DNA from: Pithys albifrons albifrons
Taxonomy: Eukaryota; Chordata; Aves; Passeriformes; Thamnophilidae
Length of the DNA stretch: 64,000 nt
Direction: 5' to 3'
NCBI RefSeq assembly: GCF_047495875.1
Contig: NC_092465.1
Span: 12,284,660-12,348,659, forward strand
The notes beneath the pieces were generated by a model that was given only the letters and a program-made list of their open reading frames with translations, was not told where the DNA came from and ran no database searches. This document shows positions 40,201 through 50,137 of this stretch, piece by piece. The stretch's first letter is position 1; each line of letters starts with the position of its first letter. The position numbers and the translations under genes are program-made.

Positions 40201-43200
40201 TGAACTACACAGCAATTCTAATTGAATTCAAATGATCCAGGTGCTGCACCAAGACCTACACCAGTCCATTGTGCTCAAACACTGCAACTACTGAGATTTT
40301 TAGGGTATCCACAGTGTTTTGATGCTCATAGGCAATCACAACATTATGGTGTCATGGCATCTCCAGTTTCTTTGATTTAATCCTACAACAACAAGTGTAT
40401 CTTGGAGATTTTAAATACCTGGAGGAGAGGAGAATTCAGAGAGAAGGCATCTCTGAAGCTCCTAATCTGGGCATGGCAGACTTTTGGCTACTTAACAACA
40501 ATCTTTCCGTAGCCCTGTTTTCTCAAAGGATCTGCTATTTCAATTTTGCTCCTGTGAGCAGTGTCTTTCCTGTACCTTGAAAGATGGTACAAATACCTCT
40601 TGAGATGCATAAGTAATGGGGTTCATGTTCTGAAATACTTGGAATCACATCTCAGGTCTGTGGTCAGCCTATTTTAGGATTGCAGTAGTCATTCATGGGG
40701 GATGTATAGTAGAGACACTTCTCTAATTTTTTTCTGTCCAGAAGATGCAAATCTGATCTTGTTTCATAAATCTTAAGGAAGCTTTTGTGAACAGATTAGA
40801 TAAATCTGTTGGCCTCTGTCTCCAAACTTGTAATACTTGGTGTAAGGGAGAGTCTGTGCTTGTGCTTATAGCCTAAAGGAGCAGACAGAAAACAGAAGAC
40901 TGACAGGGAAAAAATGGAGAAGAAGACCACCCAAGAGAAGGAGAAGTATCAGCCTTCCTATGAGACAACTATTCTCACAGAGGTAAAGCATTTTAGACAC
41001 ATTGTACTACCTCATGCTGGGAGATAAATTTGAGAGAAAATGGCATCTAACTGAGCCCTGGAGACTGTCTTGTGAAAACATAATGTGTTCAGATCTGATT
41101 GAAATTGAGAGTGGGGTGAAATTATAGAATTACTCTCTGTTGAAATTTATGAAAGATGCCAAAGTTTCTTATGTTTTGGGGTATAAACCAACCCTTAACA
41201 GCCTAGCTTTAAAAAAAAAATATTTTCTCAATATTCTGCCTTGCTCCTGGGCACTTGTCATGGCCCTCAGGAGCCCGTTGTATGAGGTGGTTTTTTGTAG
41301 AACTGTGTGGCCAAAGTTTATGTTGAAGATGGGGCACTTGAGTGAATGGACATGTCTGATGAAATTATTGATCTGTTTTTCTGTGAATATACCTATGAAG
41401 CTACTGTTACATACAAGATCTGAGAAGATTCTGGGTTGTACACTAGGAGTATCATGAATGCTTTATATTCTGGTGCATCTGGTGTAGAGTTGTATGTGTT
41501 TCTGCCCCTCCCTGTCATTACTAAGACATATGTGTAAACTTACCCTAGGCTGCAGAATTGCTAAGCAACAGAACTCAAGAAAGGGATTTAAAAGGGCAGT
41601 TCAGTCTCCCTATGGGAACATCTTGTCGTTAGATTTAGTTCTTGTGTTTTTGAAGTGGCTTGCTGGACTTCCAAAAATGATGTTAATTTAATTTTAATTT
41701 AAATCGACTTCCTGTTTGTGAGATCTAGTCCCTCCCACTCAGTTTTCCTCACGTTGCCAAGAGCAACCAGCATGTTTTCTAGTTGACAGACCTAATTCTA
41801 CTGAGTTGGCAGATCCCAAATTGTCCTATGAGCTCTGCTGCACTTTGACATATTGCATGGGGAAATGTAGGTTGCCAAAGAGTTAAATATTTGCCAGTGC
41901 TTGTGGAGATGATAAAATATTTGCTAGTGTTTGTGGAGATGATAAAGCTGCAAAGCTACACTTGTTGTCTTTTTATCATTGCAAACAAGGATACTACTAC
42001 AAGCATTGAGCTCTTGATGGCAAGGGGTTCCAAGGGGGTAGATGTCTCCTACTGATTACACAGGCTTAAATTCAGAAAAGAGTCATCAATTCTAACTGCA
42101 TTACTCTGGTTTTACACTACTGTAATGGAATGTCGAGTCTGACCTATATTTGTGAAGGCTTTTAGTAACTTTTGTGTCTGTGTGTCTATCTTAAATTTTC
42201 TCCATGTAATACCCATTTATGACTGGAGTTATTTGACTAATCGCCAGAGGCTTTAGCAGGCTTCAAATTCTGCTCTTTCACTGGTATGAACCTGAAGCGA
42301 TGCCACTGGAGCGTGTTTGTCACTCTTGCCTGGATTTAATTAGGGCTTTATAATTCAGACCAGGGGTATTTCTGTATCATTGCTGACTTCAGTCTCAGTT
42401 CACTTACTGGCGTTGCTCTGACTTACAGCTGTGCCCACTTTGGCCCAGTGTTATTTGGGGACAGGCTTTGTGAAATGGGAGAAAGAAATGTGGAATGCAC
42501 AACTGGAATCAATCTGGCCCCCTGACAGCCTGCTTGGAGAGCAGCGTAGAAAATCCATGGCCCATCTCCTCCTCCCAGCAGGAGTGATGAGCTGAACTTA
42601 GTGGCGTGGCAACAGCATGAATGTGGTATTAGAGGAGAATCAAATCCTTTATTTCCATCCTTATGAAAGTATCTCCACTGCCTTTCTTCCAACAGTGCTC
42701 TCCCTGGCCAGATGTGCCTTATCAAATGAACAATGCTCCATCTCCAAGCTACAACAGTTCTCCCAACAGCTTCAACCTCGGAGATGGGTATGTAACAAAT
42801 AAATGCTTTATCTTTCCTGTTGATATGGTGCCCTTTGTGTGCATAAGCTTTGTGTGTCCGTACATTTCATACCCTGAAAGAAAAGGTCAAGGACTACCCT
42901 TTCTAGGAAGGGAAGAGTGTTTCCCAAAAGCCTTCTAAGACCTTCAATCCAGGAATTCTCTGTAATGCAGAGTACTCTTTGCATGCCCACTGTGGAAGGT
43001 GAGCATCAGAGGACCAACAAGGCAATTCCTGGTGAGAACACACCATACCCTGGACCAGCAATTCTCAGTATCTTCTCACAAGCTTTTTAGAGGCTTTTGG
43101 CACCTCTTCAGAGTTGGTATTTCTTCATTACTTTGTCTTGACATAGTTTGTGGTGCTGAATTCCCAGCTGTATGGGATGTAAAGAAATCCTGTCTGGAGC

Positions 43201-46200
43201 AAAACAGCCTGAGTTTTGAGAAGCCATTTCAGAAGAAAGGACTAATGGAGGGCTTGTGTAATTCATTAATGTAGCCATCATAAAGAAACAGTTCTAGTGA
43301 TCCCGAAATGCTGGAGATAACTGATGGGAGAAATGTACAGCAGAGTCCCTCAGTATTTCTGAGTCCTCCCTGCAGCGTACCTCCCCTGGGAATTTGGCAT
43401 AGATGCGCCTTTCTTTTTCTTTGGGTAGGACTCGGCCATCTAATTGCCTTCCACACAGCTTATTAATCAATCCATCATGTATCACAAGTTTTCAGTCACC
43501 TCAAACTATGAATAAGGACAAACATAGAAATCACAAGTGGAGAGATCTGTTAAGCATTTTCTTCCAGTGGTAGATTATTAGCTCTCTGGTAAAATCCTTT
43601 ACGTGTTTAGAAGTCCTGTCTATGTTTAGGAGGATTTAGTAGAAATGTGGTTTTGTGTAAGATAGTTAAATTGCAATTTACTATGTTTAAGAGAACATTG
43701 GGGTTGAATGATAAGGTTCTTTATTCAAGTTTTGTGAAGAATTATTATTAAACAGAGTATTTAGTTAGAGTATTTCTGGCTCATAAAAATTTTGAGTTCA
43801 GCCACCCTGTAGGTTACAATTTCCTTGCTTACTTTATGTCACATTAGTGAGTCACCTGTATGCAAAAGCTTAAAAGAGGTCAGTAAATGTGAATTTTTCT
43901 CCCAGTCTTGATTAGGACCTCAACTGACCAACAAAAGGTTTGGATAGAAAGGGTTTTATTATTCTTTCTTTTAAAGAACCTGATAGAGAAAAAAAACCAA
44001 GTTGGTATGTAACTAAGGTGAGTCAAATAGAGGAGGGGAAGAGGATGGACGCTGCAATGCAGAATTTAAAATAATGTATTTTTTTTCTCTTCCAACTTTG
44101 TATAATTTCTTTTAGCAACAGTTCTCCAACCCACCAAATGGAGCTCCTGCCTCCCAGCAATGATGTAAGTACTTGAGATCATGTTAATGTGGTGCTTTTC
44201 TCTTTTAGGACACTGGTGAACAGTTCATTTCAAGACCTTCTTATTCTTTTTGCAATGTAGCATCTCCTTCCTTCTGCTTCTATTCAAGATGCCCAGCAGT
44301 GGCTTCATCGTAATAGGTTCTCTCCATTTTGTAGACTCTTCTCAAGTTTTTCGGGTGAGTTGAAACAGTCCAATTATTTTGGTTTTGTTCTCTTTTGTAA
44401 GTACAGCTCATGCTTCATATCAGTAACATCTGCTGCTGGCCCCTGTTGGTGGGATCACTGGTCTGATCCAGTGTGGTTGTTCTTCTGTTCTTAGATTACT
44501 TAGCATTTGTCAAAACAGTGTATAGACATATAGAGTAGGTAAAGATGGAAGAGAATAAATTAAGATGGAAGGGACTTCTTGAGTTCATAAAGTGCAAACC
44601 CCAGCTTCAAGCAAGTTCAGGACCTTGTGGAGTTGCCTTTGAATATCAACAAGGTTGGAAATTTCACAGTCTCTCTAAGCAGCCTCTTCAAATACTTAAC
44701 TACTCTCACGGTGAAAATGTTTTTTCATATATCTCATCAGCATTTCCCATCTTCCATCTATCTGCTGCCTCTTATCCTGTCCCTGTGCTCCTTTGAGAAG
44801 CATCTGGCTGCATCTTCATGTACCCTCCCATTAGGTAGTTGTACACACCAATAAGATGGTGGAAGGGGCAATTGTTAGAGATGTTGAAACCATGAGGAGT
44901 CTCTCTCTGACTTGCAACTTGATTAAATAACCTGGAGAATGTGACAGAGAAATTTGGGTCATTTAATGACCAGTGTTAAATATCTAGCTTGTTTCTGAGT
45001 TGGCTAGAATGTTTTCTAGTGCAGCACTGCTCTTTTGGCAACTTCTAGCTTTGTGTTTCACAGTGATTGATTTGAAGTGTACACCTCTCTGAATTTGCAA
45101 CTTTTCTATGCAAATCTGTTTGGTTTAATTTTGTGGATTCTCTTCCCCTGCCCTTCCCTGCTGCCCATACACACAATTTGGATGCTAAGATTTGCTTAAC
45201 TTCTGAAAAAAAATGAATTTGAAATATGTAGGTGCCGACTTACTGAAGATGTCCAAAGAAGATTTTGTTCAAATCTGTGGGCCTGCTGATGGAATTCGGC
45301 TCTTTAATGCAATTAAAGGAAGGTTTGTACTGTTTCCTTCCTATTTTTTTTCTTGTTATGACAGCATCCCTTGGTAACTTCAGTGTTAACTAGAAGTTCA
45401 TCCTGGAGCTGTAGCATTTAGACTTCCTTTTAATACTTCAGAGAGGTTATCTCAGAGGATGGAGATCTCAATGGTGTTCAAATCCACCCACAGTTCAGAA
45501 ATGTTGCCAAAATATGAAGCAGCATAATGTGGCTCTCCAGTGGTTTGTTTGCTACCAGCTGATAGCTTACATCCATTTCATCAGAGACATAACCTACAAT
45601 ACCCTATGTTGCATGTCCATCAGAGGTAACAAACAACAAAACAATGAACCCCTGGAGCCTCAGATGACTCTTAAACTTCCTTTCGCTGCAGTAACCTTAT
45701 AAAACCTACAGGTGGATAGGATTTAAATCAGTAGAGGCAGGTATGATGAAATGCTTAGCAACTGCTGTAAACTGTTTATTCTTATCTCATCCTGAAAAGA
45801 TTAAAGTGGTCTGCACCACCTCCCAGTGGTCTCTTACTAGACATCCTAAAACATCTAAGTCACCAGCATCAAGATTATCCCTTTGTTGTTTATGCACAGC
45901 CTGAGTCATTCCATCTCTCATTGTTTGGTAGCTGACATGGAACAATTTTAGATCTACTAAATAACTTACTACTGTTTTTTTATTAATCCATAGAAATGTA
46001 AGGCCCAAGATGACAATTTACGTCTGTCAAGAACCAGAGCAAAACAGGTCCCATCACCACCAAAAACGAGAAAATGGAGATGGCAGTCTTTGTGGTAAGT
46101 TTTTAGTATGGATCTTGTTAAAAACTTATCTGGTGAGAATGCTGCTTTCTGCCTGAGGTCCTGTGTGGAACAGCTTAGTGTTCTGAGTGTTTGAAGAGGT

Positions 46201-49200
46201 CCAGTTTATCCCAGTTCTGCAACTCTGGTTGTAGCTTCAGGGCTACAGATTCCAACTGATACCATCTGCCTGGAGAACAGACCCAGCTTACAACCTAGGT
46301 GCAGAATGCCACAGCACAATCTCTATTCAGTTCTTAGTAGGGACGATAGCATTATAAACTACCCCTCCATCAACAATTTGCTTTAAGTTACATCTTGTCT
46401 GAAAAAATTCCAGGAAATGGAAGGTCAGTAGGTCCCAAAGTGAAGGTCTAATTCTTGGAAGTTCAAAGCTTCTGGGGTCTTGTCATCCCTCATGACATGA
46501 TGTACCATCAAATAAGAATAGTGTCCTTAATTCTTGCACTTAGTACTAACCAGGCAGAGCTTTCCTTCCTGGTTCTGGATTGAATTTGTAAAACAGTACT
46601 GTAATCTGTGGTTATTTTATACATTGTATGCTTTAGTTTGTGCCTATGGGATTAGTGGGTAGCATCTAATAAAATACTGCTTTTATGTAACATAGTATCA
46701 TTTATTTTACTTTTTAATTGGATCTTTTTTTAAAAATGTCAAAATCAGTAAAAGCAGATTATCCAAAAATATTAGCATCTATTTGAGAGGGTTTTTTAAG
46801 TGGCCTATGATGAATGTTGCCATTAGACCCTGCGTGTTCCTCTAAGTAAAAGTTGTATATTTTTTCATTGCCTGCTGCATCTAAATACTGGATATTTTTA
46901 TGCAAATCGTCAAGCTAAATATTTGGGGGGTGCTTTAAAGGAACAAAACTTGTTTATGTACTTTCAAGATTTGAACCTTCATCTTGAACCCATTTCCTTG
47001 TTGATGCTGAGCATCTTGGTGCAATCTATATTTTCTAGGCTGTAACTACTTTCAATTTGTTGCAGTATATCATGCAATCTTCTTAGAAGAATTGACCACG
47101 CTGGAATTAATGGAGAAGATTGCCAACTTGTACAGCATTTCTCCGCAGCAGATAAATCGGATCTATCGGCAGGGACCCACAGGGATCCATGTATTGGTGA
47201 GCAATGAGGTAAGGGGTTAATGCAAACTTTGTTGGAGCTGTAACAGTTGTTTGACTTCCTGAAGTTGGAATGAACTTTCAAATTATGGAATGCAACTTCA
47301 AGCATTGCAAAGTTACTAATCCCAACAGGTTAAATACTTAGAGCGAATCAGTCATGCATAGCATTGATTTTGGTGTGGTTTCAAGACCTTTGCTTTGTAA
47401 AAGAGGTTGGGTTTTTGTTTGGTTTTTTTTAAGCAAAACAAACCACAGAAAAATCAAACATTTGTTGCTCTCTACAAGTACCTTAAAAGGGGTTGTAGCA
47501 AGGTGAGGCTCAGCTCTTCTCCCAAGTAACAAGTGACAAGATTAGAGGAAAGGGCCTCAAGTTGCACTAGGGGAAGTTTGTATTGCATATTGGAAAAATT
47601 TGTTCACTGAAAGGGTTGTCAAGCATTGGAACAGGTTGCCCAGGGAAGTGGCTGAGTCACCATCCCTGGGGGTGTTTAAAAGATGTGTAGATGTGGCACT
47701 TAGGGACGTGGTTTAGTGGTGCACTTGCTGGTGATAGCTCAGCATTTGGGCTTGATGATCTTAGAGATTTTTTCCAACCTAAATGATTCTATTAATTTCT
47801 TTTCATTTTGGCTATTTACATGAATTTTGAAGTGAGGGTCTAAAGTAAGAACCTGTAAAATTAAGTAAGTAACTTTCCTAAAGAAGGCAAGTTTGAAAAT
47901 CTGTAGGGCAATTAGTGTTGCATCTTGGCCAGTGGTTACAGCCACTGGGTCAGTCAGTGCTGTGTAAGTGCACGCCATAATTTAATGGACCTCTGCCAGT
48001 TATTTACGTCCCATTATATGATGGCTTAATTTAGTCCATTCCATTAACTTGCAGGTTAATAGTAAGTTGCCCTTCTTCCTCTTTTCCCCCTACTAAGTTA
48101 CTTACTCATTCATGCACCAGAATCACTTAAGGAGCTTCATTTATAAGAAGCATTGTTAAAACAAATGAAGCAGAGCATGGGTCTCAACTGGAGCCTAAAT
48201 TGAAGGCTGTAATGCTTGTTTCTGAAGTCTCCTTGCTATTCCAACCTGATTAAATCTGAAACTTTGATGCTTTATGGATGCAAAGTGCTTGGAGGCAACT
48301 CTTGGTAGGGGAATTGCATGAACCAGTTTGGGTATGACTTTAAGTATTTGTTTAAGTCAATTATTAACAATGTCTATTGCTTTTTAAATATTTTTTCTTG
48401 TTCTATACTATAGTGGCAAGAGTGAGGCACTCTGTGAATGTATTTCATGCATCATTAGACAAAAACACACAAACTGACCAGTGAAGTTTGATTTGCAGGA
48501 GCAAGGGCTGAATGTTAAAACCAAAACAGAATAAGCAGATGAGTCTAAATTGGAAAGGGTATTTTGTGGGAGAATTTACAGCTGGAAAGTGCACTAGTGC
48601 AGTATCTAGGAGAATAATTTTTCTTAAAGCTGGATTTTGAGCTGATCAGAGAGATTCTGGTCACATCTCCCTGCTCTGCAATCGTGTCCAGCATCTCCTT
48701 CAACTGTATGAGACACCTCCTGAAGGTAATTCACTTCCTCTGTCCCACATAGGTACTCTAAGATGGGAGGAAGCATAGACTAAGGATGAAGCTTAAATGA
48801 GCTTCTCATATTGGATCTGAAGACATCTGAGTCTCTTAACTCACCTGTGTATTTAGGGGTGTCTCTAGAACCTTTACCTCTTCTGAAAATCTGGTTGTTT
48901 CTCATGGATAACTCATATCTTTAGGTTCTAATCTTTCTTGCCATGATTTGCCTTGCTTCTCATAGCAGTTTCACGAAGATTCCTATTCCTTGACAAAATA
49001 CCAACAGGTAAATGATGCAACCACAGCATCTGTACTAATGTCTGGTCAAAGTAACGCGATGGACGCTGCTGAGACAGCTTTTCAGTAGCAATTCCTTTAT
49101 TCAGCAAGGAGCCCATTTCTTGGAGTTTACCACCCCTAGGTATTATTTAAATGCTAATGTAAGCTCAACTGAGCTCCATCGTTTAGCTGAATGTGTAATT

Positions 49201-50137
49201 ACCTCTGTTAGGTCTTAGGAAAGAGGCTATCTTCATTCAGTCTAAACTAGAACAGCTTCACTGGAGGCAATTAAGAGCATGATCTGTAATAGAATAACTG
49301 GAGTGGTATAAGAAGCTGCAGGATGAAGAGCTACAAAGAGGATGGTAAAATGCTGAATAACCTAGACCAGCTTCAGGCAAGCACTTTTAGTATGGGCTTC
49401 TCATAAAATCACTAGCAACTGCAAGGACCTTAATTAATCAGTCATGCACTTTAATAATCTCTTGGGCAGGGCTACTCAGGGCTGTGTAGGACTAAACACC
49501 AAATGCTGTTTGATACCTCTTCTCTAAGTCTATACTGACACTGAAAGAAATTTGAAATTAATTGCTAAAAATATGTTGTGTTGGCTTTTTTGTTTCTGCC
49601 TTTCAGATGGTGCAAAACTTCCAAGATGAATCTTGTTTTGTTATCAGCACATTGAAAGGTATGTATTGCTGCTGCTATTGCCTGTGGCTCTAAAGATAGC
49701 TCCTCCTTTCAGTTGCACTAAATGTTATCACAAACTCAGTGCTGTTATCCTGAAAAGATAAGTAATCTAATTTAGTGTAAGTCAAGGTGTTGGCTACACT
49801 ATGATAGACTGATTGATCTTATGCTTTCCTCTCAGTTACACTGTTGTAAAAGTTTCATAATGCATTGATACCACTAACATAAATGCACAGAAAAACTTCT
49901 AGTAAAATGATAAAAGATGACAATGTGTGTGTGGGTTATGTAAATTATTTGACCTAGATGTTCAACATTGATTTTCATGGGTGGATTGTGCAACAAGAGT
50001 ACAAACTATTTCAAACTACCTAGGAAGAAAATCTGAAGTTCTGTCTTTCTGATTTTTCCTAAAAGCAATGAAAATATACTTTGCATTTCTTTGTTACAGC
50101 TGAAAGCAATGATGGCTACCACATCATTTTAAAATGA
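19190..50137 (+). CDS. TFCP2L1: TFCP2L1, CP2-family transcription factor (complete, 15 coding exons)
   Basis: Join: 19190-19251, 23393-23544, 37183-37259, 38804-38909, 39176-39282, 39881-40033, 40872-40982, 42696-42787, 44116-44164, 44261-44354, 45232-45322, 45994-46094, 47066-47208, 49607-49658, 50100-50137. The lengths sum to 1428 nt (475 residues plus TGA); every intron is GT-AG and the frame holds throughout. The protein starts [14 protein letters not shown] and ends DGYHIILK, which I recognise as TFCP2L1 rather than TFCP2 or UBP1. Human TFCP2L1 is about 479 residues, from memory. Domains: N-terminal region 1-40, CP2 DNA-binding domain about 40-265, linker 257-303, SAM-like domain about 312-365, C-terminal oligomerisation domain about 366-475. 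The family binds DNA as dimers or tetramers in the nucleus. TFCP2L1 is known from mammals as a pluripotency-network and renal/salivary duct factor; its avian role is inferred. No frameshift or premature stop was seen. Confidence 0.97.
19252..23392 (+). other. TFCP2L1: TFCP2L1 intron 1
   Basis: 4141 nt, GTGAGT...TTGCAG. The first 350 nt remain CpG-rich and the rest is AT-rich. I see no recognisable repeat or RNA gene in it. Confidence 0.9.
23393..23544 (+). CDS. TFCP2L1: TFCP2L1 coding exon 2
   Basis: Residues 21-72. The acceptor TTGCAG|A completes the Arg codon from exon 1, and the donor is CAAG|GTAGGG. It begins [14 protein letters not shown]29-K30-Q31-E32 is a SUMO consensus (hydrophobic-K-x-E); K30 sumoylation has been reported for mouse CRTR-1, from memory. 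The exon ends [10 protein letters not shown], entering the CP2 DNA-binding domain. Confidence 0.95.
23655..23665. repeat. G11 homopolymer in intron 2
   Basis: Eleven consecutive G, then AGGG. Confidence 0.9.
35395..35500 (+). mobile_element. CR1 LINE 3' end in intron 2
   Basis: GGCACTTAGGGGACATGGTT, then GAACTTGATGATCTTATGGG, then CTATGATTCTGTGA. This is a short 5'-truncated CR1 copy. Confidence 0.85.
37183..37259 (+). CDS. TFCP2L1: TFCP2L1 coding exon 3
   Basis: Residues 72-97. The acceptor is AACTCTAG|GT and the donor AAAG|GTAAGG. It encodes [12 protein letters not shown] followed by [13 protein letters not shown], a conserved strand/helix of the CP2 DNA-binding domain. At 77 nt it is easy to miss by ORF search, and it sits at the far end of the 13.6 kb intron 2. 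Confidence 0.95.
38804..38909 (+). CDS. TFCP2L1: TFCP2L1 coding exon 4
   Basis: Residues 98-133. The acceptor is TTAACAG|AGC and the donor ATAG|GTAAGA. It encodes [20 protein letters not shown] then [15 protein letters not shown], among the most conserved blocks of the CP2/grainyhead DNA-binding domain. Confidence 0.96.
39176..39282 (+). CDS. TFCP2L1: TFCP2L1 coding exon 5
   Basis: Residues 133-168. The acceptor is CTACAG|AT and the donor CAG|GTAAGA. It encodes [20 protein letters not shown] and [15 protein letters not shown], core of the CP2 DNA-binding domain. Intron 4 upstream is only 266 nt. Confidence 0.96.
39881..40033 (+). CDS. TFCP2L1: TFCP2L1 coding exon 6
   Basis: Residues 169-219, exactly 51 codons, phase 0 at both ends. 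The acceptor is TTGCCAG|GTA and the donor AAG|GTATGA. It encodes [20 protein letters not shown] then [20 protein letters not shown] and [10 protein letters not shown], the DNA-contacting part of the CP2 domain. Confidence 0.96.
40872..40982 (+). CDS. TFCP2L1: TFCP2L1 coding exon 7
   Basis: Residues 220-256, 37 codons, phase 0 at both ends. The acceptor is CTTATAG|CCT and the donor GAG|GTAAAG. It encodes the very basic [18 protein letters not shown] stretch followed by [19 protein letters not shown]. This lysine-rich end of the DNA-binding domain may also help nuclear localisation (inference). Confidence 0.96.
41885..41944. repeat. Two-copy 30-bp tandem duplication in intron 7
   Basis: Copies of AATATTTGCYAGTGYTTGTG followed by GAGATGATAA occur at exactly 30-bp spacing with two visible differences. 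Confidence 0.9.
42696..42787 (+). CDS. TFCP2L1: TFCP2L1 coding exon 8
   Basis: Residues 257-287. The acceptor is TCCAACAG|TGC and the donor GATGG|GTATGT. It encodes [20 protein letters not shown] then [10 protein letters not shown], a Ser/Pro/Asn-rich linker between the DNA-binding and SAM-like domains. The frame stays open past the donor (see findings). Confidence 0.94.
44116..44164 (+). CDS. TFCP2L1: TFCP2L1 coding exon 9 (49 nt)
   Basis: Residues 287-303. The acceptor is TCTTTTAG|C and the donor GAT|GTAAGT. It encodes [16 protein letters not shown], the second half of the linker, which differs from the mammalian linker I remember. It is a short exon followed by an intron of only 96 nt. 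Confidence 0.92.
44261..44354 (+). CDS. TFCP2L1: TFCP2L1 coding exon 10
   Basis: Residues 304-335. The acceptor is CAATGTAG|CAT and the donor TCGG|GTGAGT. It encodes [20 protein letters not shown] then [11 protein letters not shown], the first helices of the SAM-like domain (W317 and the RNRF motif are visible). Human has SQF where this bird has SPF, from memory. Confidence 0.95.
44555..44870 (-). mobile_element. CR1 LINE 3' fragment in intron 10
   Basis: The + strand shows AGATGGAAGGGACTTCTTG, TGAAAATGTTTTTTCATAT, TGCCTCTTATCCTGTCCCTG and the remnant CATCTTCATGTACCCTCCC, the reverse complement of a CR1 3' region. Two overlapping + ORFs here (44545-44796 and 44627-44854) are repeat-derived. 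Confidence 0.8.
45232..45322 (+). CDS. TFCP2L1: TFCP2L1 coding exon 11
   Basis: Residues 335-365. The acceptor is ATATGTAG|GT and the donor AAG|GTTTGT. It encodes [20 protein letters not shown] then IRLFNAIKG, the end of the SAM-like domain. The GTTTGT donor is the weakest in the gene but is supported by frame and homology. Confidence 0.95.
45994..46094 (+). CDS. TFCP2L1: TFCP2L1 coding exon 12
   Basis: Residues 365-399. The acceptor is ATCCATAG|A and the donor TGTG|GTAAGT. It encodes [19 protein letters not shown] then [14 protein letters not shown]. The first part is conserved; the His-rich loop is a divergent region of the family. This opens the C-terminal oligomerisation domain. Confidence 0.94.
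47066..47208 (+). CDS. TFCP2L1: TFCP2L1 coding exon 13
   Basis: Residues 399-446. The acceptor is GTTGCAG|TA and the donor GAG|GTAAGG. It encodes [20 protein letters not shown], then [20 protein letters not shown] and HVLVSNE. This is the core of the C-terminal ubiquitin-like oligomerisation domain used for dimer/tetramer formation in CP2 proteins. Confidence 0.96.
47466..47792 (+). mobile_element. CR1 LINE 3' end in intron 13
   Basis: CTCTACAAGTACCTTAAAAG, TCTTCTCCCAAGTAACAAGT, TTGTTCACTGAAAGGGTTGT, GGAACAGGTTGCCCAGGGAA and CTTGATGATCTTAGAGA occur in CR1 order, ending near AATGATTCTATT. Confidence 0.92.
49607..49658 (+). CDS. TFCP2L1: TFCP2L1 coding exon 14
   Basis: Residues 447-464. The acceptor is CCTTTCAG|ATG and the donor AAAG|GTATGT. 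It encodes [17 protein letters not shown], a conserved part of the oligomerisation domain. The exon is only 52 nt. Confidence 0.95.
50100..50137 (+). CDS. TFCP2L1: TFCP2L1 coding exon 15 and stop codon
   Basis: Residues 464-475. The acceptor is TTGTTACAG|CT, followed by [11 protein letters not shown] and TGA at 50135-50137. As I remember it, human TFCP2L1 carries a few more residues after HIILK. Here the stop comes straight after the lysine, which accounts for most of the small length difference. Confidence 0.95.
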
